64,000 nt of DNA from Caldilineaceae bacterium (GTDB taxonomy: Bacteria; Chloroflexota; Anaerolineae; Caldilineales; Caldilineaceae), in the NCBI GenBank assembly GCA_019637695.1, contig JAHBVG010000014.1:35977-99976 (forward strand). The letters are read 5' to 3'. Below are positions 16,199 to 24,672 of the stretch, piece after piece. The notes beneath the pieces are model-generated. The model worked only from the letters and a program-made list of their open reading frames with translations. It ran no database searches and was not told where the DNA came from. The first letter of the stretch is position 1; each line of letters starts with the position of its first letter. The translations under genes and the position numbers were made by a program.

Positions 16199-17161
16199 CT
16201 ATGACCGTTCCCACCAAAAACGGATCACCGCGCGTTGGGTCAGCTCAAAGTATTCCACCTGCACGAGATGGATGCCTTCATTGAGGGCGAAATCGACGAA
16301 AACGACACGAGGGGATCCATCTCTCCACTCATCCAAAATAGTGACGTTGTCAATCGAGAGGCGCGCGCCGTCGTCAACCTCCAGAAAGAAGCGATAAACA
16401 CCCCCGCTAAAATAGATCGGGCGGCGCCAGCGAGCGCTAAAATAATCTGCTGGAATCACATCTGCCGGGCTGCCCACTCCCCAATTGAAAACGATGGCCG
16501 GGTCACTGCGTATCAGCGCCGGTGGCCCTTCGAGATAGGCATTATCCCAATACTCAGCGCGCCAATCCTCGAACGCCACAACCGTTGGTGGAATGGGGGT
16601 GGGCGTTGTGATCGGCGGATCAATTATCTCGCCCTCTATTACCTCGTCTTCTGTTATTTCGTCCTCTAGTGGAATCGTGGCCGTGGGCAAGATGGTTGGG
16701 ATCGCTTCACTGGCGGCCACGGTGAAAGATGTTTTTGCCTGCCGGCTGCCATTACCCGTATACGCCAGAATAATGTACTCCCCCGGCGTGAGCCAACGTT
16801 GGCTGGTTGGGTAGCGGAATTCAGTCTCAATAGCGCCTGCGCTGGTGGCATTCGTCGCCGCCAAAATGTCACTCCGTCCTAATGAGTCCTCTAGGGCCAG
16901 GAGGACAAGCGTGTTGCCCGGCCAGTTCTGCCCACTGACCTGCACGGAGACCCCGGCGTATCCACTCGCTGGGGATATTTCGATCACCGGTGACGCGACA
17001 TTACTGCTGATCCTTGTGGGGCGGCTTGGCGTCGAAAGCGTTGACATGCCCGCGCACGCGCTCAGACCCATCCCCATAAAGAGCAATAAAATAACGTTGA
17101 ACCATCGCCAAATCAAGCATGGTCGTACAGTAGAAGCGTGGCGACTATCCTCAATATACAT
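16199..17161 (-). CDS. PA14-domain lipoprotein
   Basis: A 320-residue surface lipoprotein. A long signal peptide (hydrophobic about 20-32) ends in the lipobox LSAC with the lipidated cysteine at 36. Residues about 50-130 form an immunoglobulin-like/TIG module (ISPASGYAGVSVQVSGQNWPGNT). An acidic linker (EDEITEDEVIEGEI) and a Pro/Thr stretch follow. Residues about 200-320 are a PA14 domain: WRAEYWDNAYLEGPP, then FSARWRRPIYFSGGVYRF and VDDGARLSIDN, the typical calcium/carbohydrate-binding beta barrel. It probably binds glycans at the cell surface. The ATG at 17161 has AGGAG eight bases upstream; the longer frame to 17266 is unsupported. Confidence 0.88.
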   Translation of the reverse strand: MYIEDSRHASTVRPCLIWRWFNVILLLFMGMGLSACAGMSTLSTPSRPTRISSNVASPVIEISPASGYAGVSVQVSGQNWPGNTLVLLALEDSLGRSDILAATNATSAGAIETEFRYPTSQRWLTPGEYIILAYTGNGSRQAKTSFTVAASEAIPTILPTATIPLEDEITEDEVIEGEIIDPPITTPTPIPPTVVAFEDWRAEYWDNAYLEGPPALIRSDPAIVFNWGVGSPADVIPADYFSARWRRPIYFSGGVYRFFLEVDDGARLSIDNVTILDEWRDGSPRVVFVDFALNEGIHLVQVEYFELTQRAVIRFWWERS

Positions 17162-17441
17162 GGCGTTGCTCCTGCCAAGAGATTGGATAAAGGGGGGGAC
17201 TCTACCTCTGCAAACGATAGAATTCTCAATGTGGTTCCATTGTCGATCTCTATGACTTTCTGCCACCTATCCACCTGGCTAGTTGTAATCTCAGCAATGT
17301 GACCGTGTTATCTTAATACTCTAGAAAGTACAGTATATGGGAACCTTAGAAGCTTGAGTCTCGGAAAAGTAGAGAAGATTTTCAACGAACCTCTGCATAC
17401 GAGTACTTTGATATATTCCCATCTACGGAAGGATGAGCCAC

Positions 17442-17603
17442 ATGATTAGCCGCAATATGACTCCATATTCACCGATTACGCCGATTGATCATTTTTCTTT
17501 TTTTAAGGAATGGGAGAATGAACTGCGCCTCTTCTTGAAGGGAGCGGGAGTTGGCGCCATTTTTGGGATTGTCCTGTGGGTGGGGAGTACCTTCACCTTC
17601 TAG
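17442..17603 (+). CDS. Small single-helix membrane protein (53 residues)
   Basis: A short open frame with GGAAGGATG about ten bases upstream of its ATG. The product begins with a polar segment (MISRNMTPYSPITPID), then a charged part (KEWENELRLFLKG) and one hydrophobic helix at about residues 33-50 (AGVGAIFGIVLWVGS), ending FTF. The charge pattern is that of a small inner-membrane protein. It is followed 107 bases later by a terminator, so it is probably transcribed on its own, upstream of the pyrophosphatase gene. No family is recognised. The frame is too short to be certain. Confidence 0.5.
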   Translation: MISRNMTPYSPITPIDHFSFFKEWENELRLFLKGAGVGAIFGIVLWVGSTFTF

Positions 17604-17709
17604 GATTCATATTCTGCCGATAAATGTGCAGATGTTATAGAGGTTAGCTCAAGAGAGACGTCAGCTTCTCCGGAGTTGAGTTTACTTCCATCGTATGAAG
17701 TATTGAGAT

Positions 17710-17755
17710 ACGGAGGATGAACGACGCCAACGTTAGTTCGTCCTCCGTTTTGTTT
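17710..17755 (+). terminator. Intrinsic terminator before the pyrophosphatase gene
   Basis: ACGGAGGATGAAC pairs with GTTCGTCCTCCGT with one mismatch, followed by TTTTGTTT. It probably ends the transcript of the small membrane protein, but it could also act as an attenuator in the hppA leader. The remaining bases to 17868 hold only the hppA ribosome site AGGAGAAGG. Confidence 0.7.
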
Positions 17756-17868
17756 GCCATGAAATTGTGGATCTGCCTGAAAGGATGCGACCTCGCTTTT
17801 TCCTGGCTGCTTCATTTGAGTCAGATCCTTGTATGTTATTTCAGTCATCTGTATGAGGAGAAGGTTTT

Positions 17869-20292
17869 ATGAAACTTGCCCCTAGTAGTGGCCCCAAATT
17901 TACTGTTCCACCCAAAGTAAAGCCGACTCAACCAGGGAAATCAAATGTTCTCATGTGGTCGGCGATCGCTGTTGTGCTGTTGATCGTTGTGGTTGCCCTG
18001 GCTGCGCCCAATGCACAGCACGGACGTGAAGCATTACCCATTCTCTGGTGGTTAGCCCCAATTGGATCCTTAATTGCACTAGGTTCTGCTCTCTATTTCT
18101 ATCAGTGGGTTATGAAAGAGAGCGAAGGCACAGATCGCATGTCCGAAATTGCGCAGGCCGTGCGAGAGGGCGCCATGGCGTATCTGGCCCGTCAATATAA
18201 AGTGGTGATCATCGCCTTTGCCGTTCTCTTCGTGATCTTTGCAGTTTTGGCCTATGGATTTGGCGTGCAAAATCGTGTCGTTCCCTTTGCCTTTGTCACT
18301 GGCGGTTTCTTCTCTGGTTTATGTGGCTATTTTGGCATGAAAACCGCGACCAGCGCCTCGGCGCGCACCACCAATGCTGCTCGCAAGAGTTTGAACGATG
18401 GTCTCCAGGTTGCCTTCCGCGCTGGGGCCGTCATGGGCATGGTGGTGGTTGGTTTTGCCTTGTTGGATATTAGCGCCTGGTTCCTCATTTTGTACTACCT
18501 CTTCCCTGCGACTTTCTTTGAGGCCAATCCCCTGCCGCAGATCACCGTGATCATGCTCAGCTTTGGCATGGGCGCTTCGACCCAGGCTCTCTTTGCTCGC
18601 GTCGGCGGCGGTATCTATACCAAAGCTGCCGATGTGGGCGCTGATCTAGTAGGGAAAGTCGAAGCTGGCATCCCTGAGGATGATCCACGCAACCCGGCTA
18701 CCATCGCCGATAACGTAGGCGACAATGTAGGCGATGTCGCCGGCATGGGTGCGGATCTCTATGAATCTTACGCAGGCGCCATCCTAGCGACTGCTGCCCT
18801 GGGTGTGGCTGCTGTGACCACGGAGGTTGCCCGTACCAATGGCGCTTTCCTGCCTGCGGGTGTCTCAGAGATGGGTATGCAACTACGGTATTTGGCTGCG
18901 CCTTTGGCGCTGGCCGCAATTGGCGTTGTCCTTTCGCTCGTGGGCGTCTTCCTTGTCCGTGCAAAAGAAAATGCGAGCATGAGCGATCTCATGAGCGCCA
19001 TCAACAATAGCATCACCTATAGCTCTATAGGAATTGCGATCGTGGCGCTGGGGATTGTCTACATGCTTGGTCTGGATAGACCTTTTATGTTGTGGTTGGC
19101 GATTGTCGCCGGGTTGGGCGTCGGCATCGTGATCGGTTTATCGACTGCCTATTACACTTCTGACGCATATAAACCCACCCAAGGGATCGCCGATCAGAGC
19201 CTGACTGGCCCAGCCACTGTGATCATTGACGGCCTGGCCGTCGGTATGCGCTCCACTGGCATCCCCGTGATCGCGGTGATGACAGGAATTGTGATCAGCT
19301 TCTATCTGCCAGGAGGTCCACAAAATGCCTTGCTGGGTCTCTATGGCGTAGGTCTTGCTGCGGTGGGTATGCTCTCCACATTAGGGTTGACACTGGCCAC
19401 AGACGCCTATGGCCCGATTGCCGACAATGCGGGTGGCAATGCAGAAATGGCAAACCTACCGGCAGAGGTGCGCCGTCGCACGGATCAACTCGATGCTGTC
19501 GGCAACACCACGGCTGCTACAGGTAAAGGCTTTGCGATTGGTTCTGCTGCGCTAACAGCCCTGGCCCTGTTCGCCGCCTATCTGGAAGAGATCCGCTATG
19601 CACTATCTCATTTGGGGGGTGTCACTGAGGTAACCCTGGATGGTAGAGTGGTGTCAATAGCAAATATGACTCTCCACGACTTTGCCATCTATTATGACTT
19701 CAGTCTTCTCAACCCTGCCGTCTTGCTGGGTGTCTTTGCCGGCGCGATGACAGTCTTCTTCTTCTCCGCGATGACGATGAGCGCAGTTGGCCGTGCCGCC
19801 GGCGCTATGGTACAGGAAGTCCGCCGCCAATTCCGCGAAAGACCTGGCATCCTGAAGGGTACAGAAAGACCTGACTATGCACGCTGCGTTGCCATCAGCA
19901 CCGCAGGCGCACAAAAAGAGATGATTGCGCCTTCCGTCTTAGGGATCGGTGTGCCGCTGGTAATTGGCATCCTCTTCGGCGTGCCGGGGGTAATGGGCCT
20001 GCTTCTCGGTGGGTTGACTACCGGTTTTGCCGTCGCTGTGATGATGGCAAACGCTGGCGGCGCCTGGGACAACGCCAAGAAGTATATCGAGAAAGGTGCA
20101 CATGGCGGTAAAGGATCGGATCCACACAAGGCGACCGTCGTTGGCGACACAGTTGGCGACCCCTTCAAGGACACTACCGGGCCTTCTCTCAATATTTTGA
20201 TTAAACTGATGACCATGGTCTCGATTGTCTTCGCTGGCTTGATCGCTCAACTAGGCCCAGGCGGCCTGTTAGGTATGTTGTTGGGTAGTTGA
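17869..20292 (+). CDS. hppA: Membrane-bound ion-pumping pyrophosphatase (K+-dependent type)
   Basis: An integral membrane enzyme that couples pyrophosphate hydrolysis to H+ or Na+ export. The 807 residues include about 16-17 hydrophobic helices. The substrate-site signature DVGADLVGKVE is at 255-265, followed by IPEDDPRNPATIADNVGDNVGD, and the second acidic cluster (DTVGDPFKDTTGP) is near the C-terminus. At residues 545-553 the sequence is GNTTAATGK; alanine rather than lysine at the fifth position marks the K+-dependent subfamily. Whether Na+ or H+ is pumped cannot be decided by eye. Length is above the usual 670-770, partly from a polar N-terminal tail. A perfect ribosome site precedes the ATG. 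Confidence 0.97.
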   Translation: MKLAPSSGPKFTVPPKVKPTQPGKSNVLMWSAIAVVLLIVVVALAAPNAQHGREALPILWWLAPIGSLIALGSALYFYQWVMKESEGTDRMSEIAQAVREGAMAYLARQYKVVIIAFAVLFVIFAVLAYGFGVQNRVVPFAFVTGGFFSGLCGYFGMKTATSASARTTNAARKSLNDGLQVAFRAGAVMGMVVVGFALLDISAWFLILYYLFPATFFEANPLPQITVIMLSFGMGASTQALFARVGGGIYTKAADVGADLVGKVEAGIPEDDPRNPATIADNVGDNVGDVAGMGADLYESYAGAILATAALGVAAVTTEVARTNGAFLPAGVSEMGMQLRYLAAPLALAAIGVVLSLVGVFLVRAKENASMSDLMSAINNSITYSSIGIAIVALGIVYMLGLDRPFMLWLAIVAGLGVGIVIGLSTAYYTSDAYKPTQGIADQSLTGPATVIIDGLAVGMRSTGIPVIAVMTGIVISFYLPGGPQNALLGLYGVGLAAVGMLSTLGLTLATDAYGPIADNAGGNAEMANLPAEVRRRTDQLDAVGNTTAATGKGFAIGSAALTALALFAAYLEEIRYALSHLGGVTEVTLDGRVVSIANMTLHDFAIYYDFSLLNPAVLLGVFAGAMTVFFFSAMTMSAVGRAAGAMVQEVRRQFRERPGILKGTERPDYARCVAISTAGAQKEMIAPSVLGIGVPLVIGILFGVPGVMGLLLGGLTTGFAVAVMMANAGGAWDNAKKYIEKGAHGGKGSDPHKATVVGDTVGDPFKDTTGPSLNILIKLMTMVSIVFAGLIAQLGPGGLLGMLLGS

Positions 20293-20333
20293 TTCAAGCT
20301 CCTTACATAGATGTAAGGAGAATGATATGCAAC

Positions 20334-20382
20334 AAGAATAGGGGATCCCAGCTTGCTGGGATCCCCTATTCTTAGTGGACGT
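20334..20382 (+). terminator. Strong terminator after hppA
   Basis: A long perfect stem containing AATAGGGGATCCCAGC and its complement around a two-base loop. A smaller dyad, CTCCTTACAT/ATGTAAGGAG, at 20299-20320 lies just before it. Confidence 0.85.
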
Positions 20383-20510
20383 TCAAGCGTATGTGCCACT
20401 TTGCACGTTAGGCAAAAGCTTTCAGGGAGACTGCATTGCTGTGTACCAATATCTCCGTAAATGGCCTTCGATCTGAAAGCCAATACGAAAATATTGCAAA
20501 TTTTTTTGGC

Positions 20511-20539
20511 TTGACAAAAACCATCTTTACGGTTATGAT
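20511..20539 (+). promoter_or_regulatory. Consensus promoter of the cold-shock gene
   Basis: TTGACA at 20511-20516 and TATGAT at 20534-20539 with an ideal 17-base spacer. The implied leader is about 137 bases, as in other cold-shock mRNAs. Confidence 0.85.
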
Positions 20540-20583
20540 AACTCGCAAGTAGGGCGAAGAAAGTTACCTGTTCGTATGAATGT

Positions 20584-20620
20584 GGCTACCAGTTCTTCAA
20601 TTACTGGGGCCGTTTTTTTT
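20584..20620 (+). terminator. Terminator-like hairpin in the cold-shock leader
   Basis: GGC-TA-CCAGT pairs with ACTGG-G-GCC around a nine-base loop, followed by GTTTTTTTT. It lies between the promoter and the coding sequence, so it could attenuate transcription. Confidence 0.6.
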
Positions 20621-20682
20621 GTCCAGTCGAGAACCTCTTTGACCTATTCACTTAACATCTTTTTTGTAACAGGAGATTTTGA

Positions 20683-20892
20683 ATGTCAGAACGAATTCAG
20701 GGAACGGTCAAGTGGTTCAACGCTACGAAAGGCTATGGGTTTATCGAACAGGAGCAGGGCAAAGATGTGTTTGTCCATCATTCGGCCATTCAAACGCAGG
20801 GTTTCGCTACGTTGAACGATGGCCAACGTGTCGAATTTGAAATCGAACAAGGCCCCAAGGGTTTACAAGCCCGTAACGTTACTACTCTGTAG
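20683..20892 (+). CDS. CspA-family cold shock protein
   Basis: A 69-residue single-stranded nucleic-acid chaperone of the cold-shock domain family. Both RNA-binding motifs are intact: RNP1 KGYGFIEQ at about 16-23 and RNP2 VFVHHSAI at about 30-37, after the typical [12 protein letters not shown]. Length is normal. CAGGAGA precedes the ATG by seven bases. It has its own consensus promoter and a long leader containing a terminator-like hairpin, which suggests control by leader folding. The RRM gene follows 31 bases later and is probably co-transcribed, as both are RNA chaperones. Confidence 0.97.
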   Translation: MSERIQGTVKWFNATKGYGFIEQEQGKDVFVHHSAIQTQGFATLNDGQRVEFEIEQGPKGLQARNVTTL

Positions 20893-20923
20893 AGAATAAA
20901 GGTCGAGGAGAAACCTATTTACC

Positions 20924-21367
20924 ATGGCAAACAAACTATATGTAGGGAATTTGAACTACGCAACCAGCGAAGATCAGCTACACAAGCTTTTCAGCGAAGT
21001 TGGCCCTGTTGCGTCGGTATCGTTGATCACAGATCGTCAGACGGGCAACTCCAAGGGCTTTGCCTTTGTTGAGATGCAGAATTCTGCCGATGCCCAGGCC
21101 GCTATTGAAAAGCTGAACAACAGCGAAGTCGATGGCCGCGCTCTGACCGTGAATGAAGCTCGCCCGCCTCGCGAACGCGATTTTGGCGGCGGCGGTGGAT
21201 CTCGTGGCTTTGGCGGCGGCGGTGGTGGATCTCGCGGTGGTGGCGGCGGCTACGGCGGTGGTGGCGGCGGCTACGGCGGCGGCTCTCGCGGCGGCGGTGG
21301 TGGATCTCGCGGTGGTGGATCCCGCGACCGTGATCGAGATCGCGGTGATCGACGCGACCGCTACTAA
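20924..21367 (+). CDS. RRM RNA-binding protein with Gly-rich tail
   Basis: A 147-residue protein of the bacterial Rbp type. One RRM domain spans residues 2-82, with RNP2 LYVGNL at 5-10 and RNP1 KGFAFVEM at 44-51. Residues 88-135 are Gly/Ser/Arg/Tyr repeats (GGGGG with SRG or GYGG), and the end is a basic-acidic RDRDRD tail, as in cyanobacterial and Chloroflexota cold-induced RNA-binding proteins. AGGAG precedes the ATG. The pairing with a cold-shock gene suggests a role in RNA stability in the cold. The coding repeats make this gene prone to length change. A strong terminator follows. Confidence 0.96.
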   Translation: MANKLYVGNLNYATSEDQLHKLFSEVGPVASVSLITDRQTGNSKGFAFVEMQNSADAQAAIEKLNNSEVDGRALTVNEARPPRERDFGGGGGSRGFGGGGGGSRGGGGGYGGGGGGYGGGSRGGGGGSRGGGSRDRDRDRGDRRDRY

Positions 21368-21381
21368 ATTATTTCAGATGC

Positions 21382-21416
21382 AAAAAAGCCTGGCGATTTC
21401 TCGCCAGGCTTTTTTA
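21382..21416. terminator. Strong bidirectional terminator
   Basis: A 15-bp perfect stem AAAAAAGCCTGGCGA with its complement around TTTC, ending in a T tract. It serves the RRM gene and the converging LysM gene. Confidence 0.93.
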
Positions 21417-21427
21417 ATTGGCGAGTA

Positions 21428-22567
21428 CTACTCCGACCTAGGAATAATCAGTTGCTGACCAACAGTGAGGAAATTGGGGTTGCTGATATTATTGGCTTCG
21501 ATAATCGCATTCACAGAGACATTATAGCGGCGTGCGATGGCGTTGAGACCTTCCCCAGCCGCTACAACGTGGATAACGCGATTGGCCGCTTCAATCTCTG
21601 CCGCAGTAACGCCGGGGATGATCAACCTTTGTCCTGTCTGTAACTGATTCGGGTTAGTAATTTGGTTGGCGGTTACGAGTTCAGCAGCGGTCACCCCATA
21701 GGTTTGGGCAATGGCGAAGAGCGTTTCCCCTGCTCTGACAATATGAACTGCCGGTGTACTGCTACTGGCGCGGCCAGCGGTTGTCCCTGTGGTTGATCCT
21801 TGATAACCCGGAATGAAGAGAACCTGTCCCTGGATCAGGTTATTGGCGTCGCGCAAGGTATTGGCCTGCATAATAGTGTCTGCTGAGACGCCAAATCGTT
21901 GTGCAATCGAAAGCAGCGTATCCCCAGCCTGGATCACATATTCATAAGGCGTCGCCGAGATCGGGGTGGGCGAAGTCTGTGGCTGATAGTTGGGGATGAT
22001 GATGGTCTGCCCGACAAAGAGATTATTGGGGTTGCTCAACGTATTCTCCGCCACAATATCGTTGGCAGAAACGCCAAATTCAATAGCAATCGAGAGCAGT
22101 GTATCCCCTGCTTTCACTACATATTCAAACGGTCCTGCCGGGGGTGCAGGATCTCCGCTTGCCGTTGTCCCTGCGCCAGTTGTGTTCGGCACACGCAATA
22201 CCTGGCCGACTTGCAGCGCGTCGCTCGTCAGCAGGTTCATTTCTCGGATCGTCTGAGAGGTGACGCCAAATCTCTCGGCAATGGTTGACACTGTATCGCC
22301 CGGTTGAACTGTGTAGGGCGCCGTTGCAAATGCCGGCGTAGCTGTGGGTTCGGGCGTGGGCGTATCTACAGGCGCGGGCGATGGTAAGGGCACGACTATC
22401 ACCTGCGGCTCATCAGGCGTTGTGCCAGGGTTTGTAGTCGCTTCTGGCGCAGTCCCCGCAGGGAGGGTTTCAGCAGCCCGTTCCCGTGTACACCCAGCCA
22501 GAATCCCCACCACGAGGATGACCATGCTTAGCTTCAAGATCCAACGTATTGGTAAACCCATGTTCAT
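21428..22567 (-). CDS. Lipoprotein with five LysM domains
   Basis: A 379-residue lipid-anchored wall-binding protein. The signal peptide ends in LAGC with the lipidated cysteine at 26, and a Pro/Thr/Glu linker runs to about residue 80. Five LysM domains follow at about 83-128, 147-192, 207-253, 273-318 and 331-377, each with a YxVxxGDT(L/V)xxIAxxxGV start and a closing (L/I)xIP. Linkers are Thr/Gly/Pro-rich. No catalytic domain is attached, so it most likely acts as a wall adaptor. A purine-rich GGCGGAAAG lies before the ATG. The five domains have diverged, so the duplication is not recent. Confidence 0.93.
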   Translation of the reverse strand: MNMGLPIRWILKLSMVILVVGILAGCTRERAAETLPAGTAPEATTNPGTTPDEPQVIVVPLPSPAPVDTPTPEPTATPAFATAPYTVQPGDTVSTIAERFGVTSQTIREMNLLTSDALQVGQVLRVPNTTGAGTTASGDPAPPAGPFEYVVKAGDTLLSIAIEFGVSANDIVAENTLSNPNNLFVGQTIIIPNYQPQTSPTPISATPYEYVIQAGDTLLSIAQRFGVSADTIMQANTLRDANNLIQGQVLFIPGYQGSTTGTTAGRASSSTPAVHIVRAGETLFAIAQTYGVTAAELVTANQITNPNQLQTGQRLIIPGVTAAEIEAANRVIHVVAAGEGLNAIARRYNVSVNAIIEANNISNPNFLTVGQQLIIPRSE

Positions 22568-22665
22568 TTTCTTTCCGCCCCAGAGGAACTGTGGTGACCA
22601 TCGTCAACGAAAGGGATCATAGCACAGCCCCCTATGCCGCGCAAACGGATCCGCTACTTACAAAG

Positions 22666-24672
22666 TCACTCGCGGGGAATCTCTCTTCGCCACTGGAAGC
22701 GGAAGAGGGCATCGTCGGCGTACCACATGGGGAAATTTGTCCCCCAGACGTTGTTGTAGAGATTGAAATGCATGCCGCCTCCCGGCGAAGGATGCGCATT
22801 GTGGAAGTTCAACAGCGTAGGCGCGCCAGGCGCAACCAGCGGCGCATCGAGCGATTCAATGATAAAAGAGCGGTTATCGCCGACATAGGTAACGCTGCTA
22901 TCGATGGCGTGGAGGGTACGATTGCCCCGACTCACCACATCCAGCGGATCGATCCATGCGCCGAGTTTGTGTAATTTCCAGCCGTAGGGATTGGCAATCG
23001 GCGGCGCAAAAGAAAACCAGATCGCTTCTGGCTGACGATTGGCCGCCTTGTCGAACCAGCGCAGATCGAAAGCGATCTCCGGCGCTGTATGAGGAAGGGT
23101 AAGGCTGAGGGTAAAGCGGGCCGGGCAGCCATAGCGCTGCACCGCTTCGGGCGGAGAGGTGAATTTCAGCGCAAAGTAATCGCCTATATTGTCCGCGCTG
23201 TGCAGGATGGCAACGCAGACCGGCTGCCAGAAACGACTTTCCCCTTTTGCCGTTTCCAGCCCCGGTTTTGAAAAATCAGGGATCGACCAATCGGGCCGTC
23301 GCGCCAGATATTGATCGAGGAAGCGCGCATAGTCAGCGGCGTTGAAGCTCTGATAGCGCAACCACCCCACCGGTTGGGATGGCGTCGCCCAGGTGGATCC
23401 ATCGGCTTTGGCAACCAGCGAGGTAATCGCGCCGCTGTCTTCATCAAAATCGAGGCGGAAGTGCGTCGTCTCAAAGGGGTGGCTGTGGGTAGTGACGTCG
23501 GCGTAGCCCGTGAGATCTGGTTCGGCCGGAACAAGTTGAGCGAGAGCTTGACGAGCTTCCCTGGTGAAGACTGTATCCCCCAGCGCGTCAATGGCTGTAT
23601 CCACATAGGCCCGTTGCTCGGCCCAAGATGCGGCAAAGCGTTGGGCGCGTTCACTGCCTTTGAATTCCTCAAATTGAGGACGGCTGTAGTGGCTGTAATC
23701 GTCAAGGTGGGTCTTTTCGTCCATGCCCCAGGTGTGTTCGGGCACGCAGAGCAAGATGCGCGAAAATTTGTCGAGCGCGATCTGTTCGGCTTCCGTCTCT
23801 GCCTGCGCAATCCAATCTCGGCGCAGACGGCAGAGCGCCCGATAGCGGCCCATTTTGAGCGGATCACTCCCCGCGCCGTGGATCCAACTGTCGCCGATCT
23901 CGCCGGTGATCACGGGTAGATCGGCACGCACCCTATCCAGCGCGTGGGCGAAGTCGTCCAACGTCGCAGCGCGGATCTCGGCGCTGGGGAACTCCTGGCG
24001 CAGATGGGCGTAGACGGCTTCCACCTGCGCCGGCGTCTGCGGGCCGTGGTTGTCGTTGGTGTGGGCGAAGGTCAGCGCTTCATCCAAATTGGGGACGGTA
24101 GCGCTTGCGCCGTAAGTGTGCTGATACATCACGGTGATATCAGCGCCACTCGCCTCGTCGCGCCAGCGGAAGGTGGGCGGCACGTCGGGCGGCGTCGAGG
24201 CTTCGTTGACGCCGATGTGCAGAAAACGGATGCCCGCTTCGGCCAGCATCGGCACGATCCCCCGCGTGTGGCCGGGGACATCGGTCATCTTGGCGGCGAT
24301 GGTTTTGCGGCCAAAGCGTTGATCGAGCCGTTGCGACAGCCCCAGCCCAAAGCGGAAGAGATCGGGATCGACCAACTCACTGTGGAAGGTGAAGGGCAGC
24401 CCATGCCAGACAATATCCCCAGCGGCGATGGCCGCTTCCATGCGGCGGCGCTCCGCCGGCGCGGACTGTTCCAAAAATTCGTAGATCAGCCACGATCCGG
24501 TCGTCCACACAAAGCGCATCCCATCCTCCCGTTGGCGTAGCGTCTCCGCCGTGGTCAGCGCCTGGGGGATGAATTCCTCGAAATATTGACGCAACACGTT
24601 GGCCGCGTAATCGGTGAAACCAAGGTCAAGATGGGTCTTGAAGATGAGATGAACTTTAGAAACAGTCGTCAT
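22666..24672 (-). CDS. DUF5054 / GH38-like glycoside hydrolase
   Basis: A 668-residue cytoplasmic enzyme of the DUF5054 type, related to family 38 alpha-mannosidases. The GH38-like metal motif HLDLGFTD is at residues 14-21 (H14, D16) and the probable nucleophile region MTDVPGHTRG places an aspartate at 131; a His in PEHTWGMDE is a further candidate ligand. The C-terminal half is beta-rich like GH38 sugar-binding domains. Its ATG overlaps the stop of the upstream cupin gene by four bases (ATGA), so the two are translationally coupled. With the neighbouring mannosidase and isomerase-like gene it probably degrades mannose-containing glycans. No signal peptide is visible. Confidence 0.85.
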   Translation of the reverse strand: MTTVSKVHLIFKTHLDLGFTDYAANVLRQYFEEFIPQALTTAETLRQREDGMRFVWTTGSWLIYEFLEQSAPAERRRMEAAIAAGDIVWHGLPFTFHSELVDPDLFRFGLGLSQRLDQRFGRKTIAAKMTDVPGHTRGIVPMLAEAGIRFLHIGVNEASTPPDVPPTFRWRDEASGADITVMYQHTYGASATVPNLDEALTFAHTNDNHGPQTPAQVEAVYAHLRQEFPSAEIRAATLDDFAHALDRVRADLPVITGEIGDSWIHGAGSDPLKMGRYRALCRLRRDWIAQAETEAEQIALDKFSRILLCVPEHTWGMDEKTHLDDYSHYSRPQFEEFKGSERAQRFAASWAEQRAYVDTAIDALGDTVFTREARQALAQLVPAEPDLTGYADVTTHSHPFETTHFRLDFDEDSGAITSLVAKADGSTWATPSQPVGWLRYQSFNAADYARFLDQYLARRPDWSIPDFSKPGLETAKGESRFWQPVCVAILHSADNIGDYFALKFTSPPEAVQRYGCPARFTLSLTLPHTAPEIAFDLRWFDKAANRQPEAIWFSFAPPIANPYGWKLHKLGAWIDPLDVVSRGNRTLHAIDSSVTYVGDNRSFIIESLDAPLVAPGAPTLLNFHNAHPSPGGGMHFNLYNNVWGTNFPMWYADDALFRFQWRREIPRE

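Noticed and set aside
17600..17848. Minus-strand frame of 82 codons before hppA
   Set aside because: It runs through a terminator hairpin and has no ribosome site or recognisable fold.
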